From: Mucilaginibacter frigoritolerans | GTDB lineage: Bacteria; Bacteroidota; Bacteroidia; Sphingobacteriales; Sphingobacteriaceae | NCBI RefSeq assembly: GCF_007830615.1 | Contig: NZ_VLLI01000001.1 | Location: forward strand, 544,247-608,246 | Reading direction: 5' to 3' | DNA length: 64,000 nucleotides | In this document: positions 60,326 to 64,000 of the stretch, piece by piece | Position numbering within the stretch: the stretch's first letter is position 1 | Layout of the letters: each line of letters begins with the position of its first letter | Translations under genes and position numbers: made by a program | Notes under the pieces: model-generated | What the model was told of the DNA's origin: nothing | The model's input: the letters and a program-made list of their open reading frames with translations, nothing else | Database searches by the model: none

Positions 60326-61039
60326 TTAATACTTTTTTGAACCACCGTTATTATTACGGTTACGGTTTTGATTGTTGTTATTACGGGGATTGTTATTTGT
60401 ACGTCCGCGATTGTTTTGGTTATTGTTGTTGTTTGTACGTCCGCGGTTGTTTTGGTTGTTATTGCTATTATGGGTGTTTGGACGGTACTCAATTTTATTT
60501 AAATTGATGTTTTCTTCCAGCTTTAACTGACCACCTGATAAAGCATAAAGATCTGATAATATACTCTCGTCAGTAACAGAATCTTTATTCCATTGTACAT
60601 AAGCCATTTTCATAAAATTGGCAACAGCTTGCACCATATGGCGTTTGCGCTCAGGCTCTTCAATGCTTTTTGCCTTTTCAATCATCAGCTCAATGGTTTT
60701 ACCATAATGTTTGTATTTAATACGCTGATGGGGGTATTTTAAAGGTTCGGGCTTTAAGTGGATAGCCTCTGGTGATGGTTTGGGATACGGTGAATCAACA
60801 TCTATCTGATAATCAGAAATAATATGGAGGTGATCCCATAATTTATGTTTAAAGTCGGCAACATCACGTAAGTGTGGGTTTAAGAACCCCATGAGGTCAA
60901 TTACTACCTGGGCATAACGGTTACGTTCTTCTTTGGTTGGTAATGCAACAATATATTTAACCATATTTTGCACGTTACGGCCATATTCAGACAGGATTAA
61001 TTTATTCCTGGTAGAATTATAATCAAATTGTTCGGGCAT
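60326..61039 (-). CDS. DUF4290 domain protein with Asn/Arg-rich tail
   Basis: 237 residues. Residues 1-185 are the DUF4290 domain: EYGRNVQNMVKYIVALPTKEERNRYAQVVIDLMGFLNPHLRDVADFKHKLWDHLHIISDY, with a family-wide conserved tract. The last 50 residues are low complexity (repeats like NNNQNNRGRTNN), encoded by a 36-bp DNA repeat (60396 and 60432), and are strongly basic. The function is unknown; the family sits next to murA in many Bacteroidota. A textbook promoter lies at 61158-61188. A disordered Asn/Arg tail may bind RNA or other polymers. Confidence 0.88.
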   Translation of the reverse strand: MPEQFDYNSTRNKLILSEYGRNVQNMVKYIVALPTKEERNRYAQVVIDLMGFLNPHLRDVADFKHKLWDHLHIISDYQIDVDSPYPKPSPEAIHLKPEPLKYPHQRIKYKHYGKTIELMIEKAKSIEEPERKRHMVQAVANFMKMAYVQWNKDSVTDESILSDLYALSGGQLKLEENINLNKIEYRPNTHNSNNNQNNRGRTNNNNNQNNRGRTNNNPRNNNNQNRNRNNNGGSKKY

Positions 61040-61157
61040 AGTTTTACTAAGCTATGTGTTAATCAGTTTTATGAAAGTTTTAAAATCAGCACAGACATTT
61101 TTCCCTTGAAAGGCGGGAAATAGAGGCTAAAGTTTGAATTACTTGAATGAAGTAACG

Positions 61158-61188
61158 CAAATATAATTTAATTGTTATGGAATGCAAA
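61158..61188 (-). promoter_or_regulatory. Promoter of the DUF4290-murA operon
   Basis: On the minus strand TTTG (61188-61185), 19 bases, then TATATTTG (61165-61158): both Bacteroidota consensus boxes at the standard spacing. It gives a leader of roughly 110 bases. Confidence 0.75.
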
Positions 61189-61247
61189 TTTTTGTGTTCG
61201 AAATAATGAATTTATTTTAAGGGAGTTATGAAGTTTTTAAAACATGG

Positions 61248-61255
61248 TAAGTTTG
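61248..61255 (+). promoter_or_regulatory. Candidate -7 box for the dipeptide epimerase gene
   Basis: TAAGTTTG, an exact TAnnTTTG, 24 bases before the ATG at 61280. Confidence 0.5.
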
Positions 61256-61279
61256 TCTGCCTAATTATTAAATTCGCCT

Positions 61280-62386
61280 ATGACGCAACCCATCATAACT
61301 AAAATTGATATTTACCGGTTTAGTATACCAATGGAACCTTTTGCCATTGCAACCGGGACTTTGGCCAATGCTCAAAATGTGTTTATAAGAGTCCATACCA
61401 GCGCCGGTTTTTATGGAGTGGGGGAATGCTCTGCTTTCCCAATGATTGTTGGGGAAACACAGGATACTTGTTTGGTAATGGCTCGCGAATTTGCCCGGCT
61501 ATGGGTAGGTAAAGATGCCCTTGACATAGTTGGTCGCCTGCAACAATTACATGATTTTACAGCGGGCAATACTACTATAAAAAGCGCTTTCGATATTGCC
61601 TTGTATGACATTTCTGCAAAATATGCAGAGCTACCTTTATATCAATTTTTGGGGGGAGAGAAAAGAGTTGTTGAATCGGATATTACTATTGGAATTGCTT
61701 CTCCTGATATTATGGCGGGAAAGGCATCAGCATTTAAAAAATCAGGTGCTAATATTTTAAAGGTGAAACTAGGCAAAAATGCAGTTGAAGATATTGAACG
61801 GATAAAAATGATTCGTGAAACTATTGGCAGCGAATTGAACATAAGAATTGATGCTAACCAGGGATGGAGTTTTGACGACGCTGTATTTGCTTTGCAGGCT
61901 TTGGATAAATATGATATTGAGTTTTGTGAACAGCCAATGCGTACCTGGTATGATGACCGTTTACCAGAGCTAATGAATCTTTCGCCTGTTAAAATTATGG
62001 CTGATGAAAGTGTTTATAACCATCACGATGCCCGGAAACAGATTAATAGCGGTTCTTGCCATTATATCAATATAAAAATGGCTAAATCAGGCGGAATATT
62101 TGAAGCAAAAAAGATTCATGATACTGCGGCAGAAAAAGGTATTGCCTGTATGATGGGGGGGATGCTGGAGAGCCGCATTGCATTAAGTGCCAAATTGCAT
62201 TTTGTTTATGCCAGTCCTAATATCAAGTTTTATGATATGGATACCTGCAAATTAGGCCATCTGGAAGATCCATGTATAGGCGGAGCTGTTTATGATGGTT
62301 ATAAGCTGGATATTAATGATGCAGCAGGTATTGGTGCCGATGCAGATGAAGAGTTTTTAAGCAAATGTGAGCATATCACTATTTAA
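61280..62386 (+). CDS. Dipeptide epimerase (enolase superfamily, L-Ala-D/L-Glu-type)
   Basis: 368 residues with the muconate-lactonising/epimerase layout. The catalytic Lys pair in LKVKLGK (161, 163) and Lys 266 in INIKMAKSGG are the two bases. Metal ligands are Asp 191 (IDANQGW), Glu 217 (EQPM) and Asp 242 (ADES). A late CMMGGMLESR segment follows. This is the pattern of AE epimerases that recycle murein peptides, though related epimerases act on other dipeptides. It faces an M20 dipeptidase across 48 bases (convergent), which supports a peptidoglycan-peptide catabolic role. Confidence 0.88.
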   Translation: MTQPIITKIDIYRFSIPMEPFAIATGTLANAQNVFIRVHTSAGFYGVGECSAFPMIVGETQDTCLVMAREFARLWVGKDALDIVGRLQQLHDFTAGNTTIKSAFDIALYDISAKYAELPLYQFLGGEKRVVESDITIGIASPDIMAGKASAFKKSGANILKVKLGKNAVEDIERIKMIRETIGSELNIRIDANQGWSFDDAVFALQALDKYDIEFCEQPMRTWYDDRLPELMNLSPVKIMADESVYNHHDARKQINSGSCHYINIKMAKSGGIFEAKKIHDTAAEKGIACMMGGMLESRIALSAKLHFVYASPNIKFYDMDTCKLGHLEDPCIGGAVYDGYKLDINDAAGIGADADEEFLSKCEHITI

Positions 62387-62395
62387 CTTTTTTAA

Positions 62396-62425
62396 TCCGG
62401 ATCAGGTTTTCAATTCTGATCCGGA
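62396..62425. terminator. Stem-loop between the epimerase and the M20 dipeptidase
   Basis: TCCGGATCAG (62396-62405) and its exact complement (62416-62425) with a ten-base loop, between two convergent genes. No U-tract directly follows, so termination is likely but less certain. Confidence 0.6.
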
Positions 62426-62434
62426 CAATTATAT

Positions 62435-63802
62435 TTAACTCAATTCGGCAAAGTATTTGTGAAACAATGGGATCGTTTCAATTCCTTTGTAGTAATTGTA
62501 GATATCGTACTTTTCGTTTGGTGAATGTAATGCATCACTATCCAATCCAAAGCCCATTAATACCGTTTTAATGCCTAATTCAGCTTCAAACAAAGCAACA
62601 ATTGGGATACTGCCACCCCCACGTGTCGGGATAGGATCTTTTCCAAATGATTCAGCAATGGCCTTTTGAGCAGCACGATAAGCAACGCTATCAGTAGGGG
62701 TAACCACAGGTTCGCCACCATGGTGGGGAGTAACCTTTACTTTGACTGATTTTGGAGCAATCTTTTCAAAGTGATCGGTAAATAGTTTGGTTATTTCTTC
62801 TGAACTTTGATTAGGAACCAACCTCATAGATATTTTTGCATGCGCTTTTGAAGGCAGAACTGTTTTGGCTCCCTCGCCAATATAGCCTCCCCAAATACCA
62901 TTTACCTCAAGTGTTGGTCGCGTACCTGTACGTTCAAATGTAGTATAACCTTTTTCGCCCCATAGCTCATCAATTTCCAGGTCTTTTTTATATTCAGATT
63001 CGTCGTATGGAGCATCATTTAATGCTTTGCGTTCAGCTTCTGTTAAATCAATAACTTTATCATAAAAACCGGGAATAGTGATGTGGTTATTTTCATCGTG
63101 CATGGAGGCAATCATTTTTGCCAGTATTGTAGCTGGGTTAGCCACCGCACCACCGTAAACACCTGAATGCAAATCACGATTAGGGCCGGTAACTTCAACT
63201 TCTAAATAAGATAGACCTCGTAGTCCTGTTTCTAACGATGGATGCTCCATGCTAATCATAGAGGTGTCAGATATCAATACGACGTCAGCCTTTAAGCGTT
63301 CTTTATTTGCTTTTACAAAAATGCTGAGATTTGATGAGCCAACTTCTTCTTCACCTTCTATCATGAATTTTATGTTGCAAGGTAGCGTATTGGTTTGCAT
63401 CATTAATTCAAAAGCTTTAACATGCATGTAAAACTGGCCCTTATCATCACATGCCCCACGTGCATATATTTTACCATCACGAATAGTAGGCTCAAATGGC
63501 GGGGTTTTCCATAATTCCAACGGATCTGGTGGTTGTACATCATAATGACCGTACACTAAAACGGTTGGTTTTGAAGTATCAATTATTTTTTCGCCGTATA
63601 CAATAGGGTTCCCTGCAGTTTCACAAATTTCAACCTTATCGGCACCCGCATCACGAAATTTTTGTGCTACAAAATCTGCAGTTTTTAAAATATCTTGTTT
63701 GTATTTTGGATCTGCACTAACCGAAGGAAAGCGAAGAAGATCAAACAACTCATCTAATAGTCGTTGTTTATGTTGCTCTACATACTGTTTTATTTGCTCC
63801 AT
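62435..63802 (-). CDS. M20-family dipeptidase (carnosinase-like)
   Basis: 455 residues from the ATG at 63802 (MEQIKQYVEQ). An in-frame upstream start at 63838 is rejected because it overlaps the -7 box at 63818-63825. Zinc ligands and base are His 86 and Asp 88 (VYGHYDVQPP), Asp 119 (GACDDKGQ) and the catalytic/ligand Glu pair 151/152 (EGEEEVGS). A dimerisation domain lies in the middle (LSYLEVEVTGPNRDLHSGVYGG), and the sequence has the ending of the ArgE/DapE/CNDP-like M20 group. It cleaves dipeptides, perhaps those made by the epimerase next to it. Confidence 0.92.
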   Translation of the reverse strand: MEQIKQYVEQHKQRLLDELFDLLRFPSVSADPKYKQDILKTADFVAQKFRDAGADKVEICETAGNPIVYGEKIIDTSKPTVLVYGHYDVQPPDPLELWKTPPFEPTIRDGKIYARGACDDKGQFYMHVKAFELMMQTNTLPCNIKFMIEGEEEVGSSNLSIFVKANKERLKADVVLISDTSMISMEHPSLETGLRGLSYLEVEVTGPNRDLHSGVYGGAVANPATILAKMIASMHDENNHITIPGFYDKVIDLTEAERKALNDAPYDESEYKKDLEIDELWGEKGYTTFERTGTRPTLEVNGIWGGYIGEGAKTVLPSKAHAKISMRLVPNQSSEEITKLFTDHFEKIAPKSVKVKVTPHHGGEPVVTPTDSVAYRAAQKAIAESFGKDPIPTRGGGSIPIVALFEAELGIKTVLMGFGLDSDALHSPNEKYDIYNYYKGIETIPLFHKYFAELS

Positions 63803-63817
63803 AATTATGATTTTGGG

Positions 63818-63825
63818 CAAAGATA
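63818..63825 (-). promoter_or_regulatory. Candidate -7 box of the M20 dipeptidase gene
   Basis: On the minus strand TATCTTTG is an exact TAnnTTTG 16 bases before the ATG at 63802, which supports that start. Confidence 0.5.
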
Positions 63826-63880
63826 AATTTGTTTTCAAGAAAAATCAGAAAAGCCAACAAGCTATAAATAAAAAACTTAG

Positions 63881-64000
63881 TTAGTTTAAGTCACCGCTAC
63901 CAGTTTGATTGTTTTTTCCAGAGAAATCGCCGCTGCCAGTTTGATTATTTTTTCCAGATAAATCACCGCTACCAGTTTGATCGTTTTTTCCAGATAAATC
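63881..64000 (-). CDS. C-terminus of a protein with 12-residue tandem repeats (runs off the window)
   Basis: The minus-strand frame is open from the window edge to a TAA at 63883-63881. The 39 visible residues are about three copies of a 12-residue unit DLSGKNDQTGSG (variants with Asn for Asp and Phe for Leu), ending DLN. At the DNA level this is a 36-bp tandem repeat with a few substitutions, mostly codon-neutral. Small, polar, Gly/Ser-rich repeats suggest a disordered linker or surface tail. The main part of the gene is outside. Confidence 0.75.
   Translation of the reverse strand, partial: DLSGKNDQTGSGDLSGKNNQTGSGDFSGKNNQTGSGDLN

Noticed and set aside
60283..60492. Thr/Ile-rich open frame in the repeat part of the DUF4290 gene
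   Set aside because: It arises from reading the Asn-rich repeat in another frame; the DUF4290 frame is the supported one.
63890..64000. Regular 36-bp direct repeats resembling the start of a CRISPR array
   Set aside because: The repeats are contiguous without unique spacers, keep one reading frame and encode a 12-residue unit, so they are a coding tandem repeat.

Overview
The window looks like chromosome from a Bacteroidota bacterium, most likely Sphingobacteriaceae (Mucilaginibacter or Pedobacter type). I infer this from the AT-rich DNA, -7 boxes of the form TAnnTTTG, a SusC/SusD/SusE polysaccharide locus, GIN-domain (DUF2807) proteins, a DUF4290-murA pair and a Bacteroidota-type hybrid histidine kinase. 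The genus is inferred, not proven. No rRNA, tRNA or CRISPR array was seen.

Layout. 1-13.6 kb is mostly housekeeping: the 5' end of rho, pyrF, an exonuclease/GIY-YIG nuclease, pyrG-yidC, a secreted hydrolase, two tandem secreted paralogues, kdsB, a deoxynucleoside kinase, trpS, two tandem PlsC-type acyltransferases and gatC. 13.7-26 kb holds an ABC ATPase, a double-glycine-leader peptide (RiPP/bacteriocin-like), a GH19 chitinase, a PduO-type adenosyltransferase, ispD, queA, a MacB-like permease, a PAS-rich hybrid histidine kinase and citrate synthase. 26-33.5 kb is a SusC/D/E locus facing a secreted esterase; a perfect 22-bp palindrome with a central CG lies between them. 33.5-38.8 kb has a TolB-amidohydrolase fusion and recQ.

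39-46.2 kb contains three close GIN-domain paralogues plus a GIN lipoprotein, with other genes between them: a TetR regulator with a Tet(X)-like monooxygenase, a START protein, and a lipoprotein with two aspartic-protease DTG motifs. The three paralogues share one promoter architecture: two 9-bp direct repeats (YTTYRCCGA) exactly 21 bp apart, then about 40 bp later TGTAAC-N16-CGTC. I read this as a LytTR-like activator site ahead of an ECF-like promoter.

47,331-50,799 is a complete 3,469-bp transposon: 26-bp perfect terminal inverted repeats, an 8-bp target duplication and an IS1-like single-ORF DDE transposase. It carries four passenger genes: a small basic protein, a P63C-like protein translationally coupled to an HTH-ImmA/IrrE metallopeptidase, and a small membrane protein. 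Two near-identical 16-bp palindromes lie between the ImmA gene and the transposase, which suggests the HTH-peptidase controls itself and possibly the transposase. This is the best candidate for an undescribed system in the window. The element sits just upstream of tig.

50.9-64 kb is again core: tig, clpP, clpX, AMP nucleosidase, a cystathionine beta-synthase-type enzyme, a GT39-like membrane glycosyltransferase, murA (with Asp in place of the fosfomycin-target Cys), DUF4290, a dipeptide epimerase converging on an M20 dipeptidase, and the 3' end of a gene encoding a 12-residue tandem repeat. Intergenic spaces carry many strong stem-loops, some clear U-tract terminators and others long heterogeneous palindromes.
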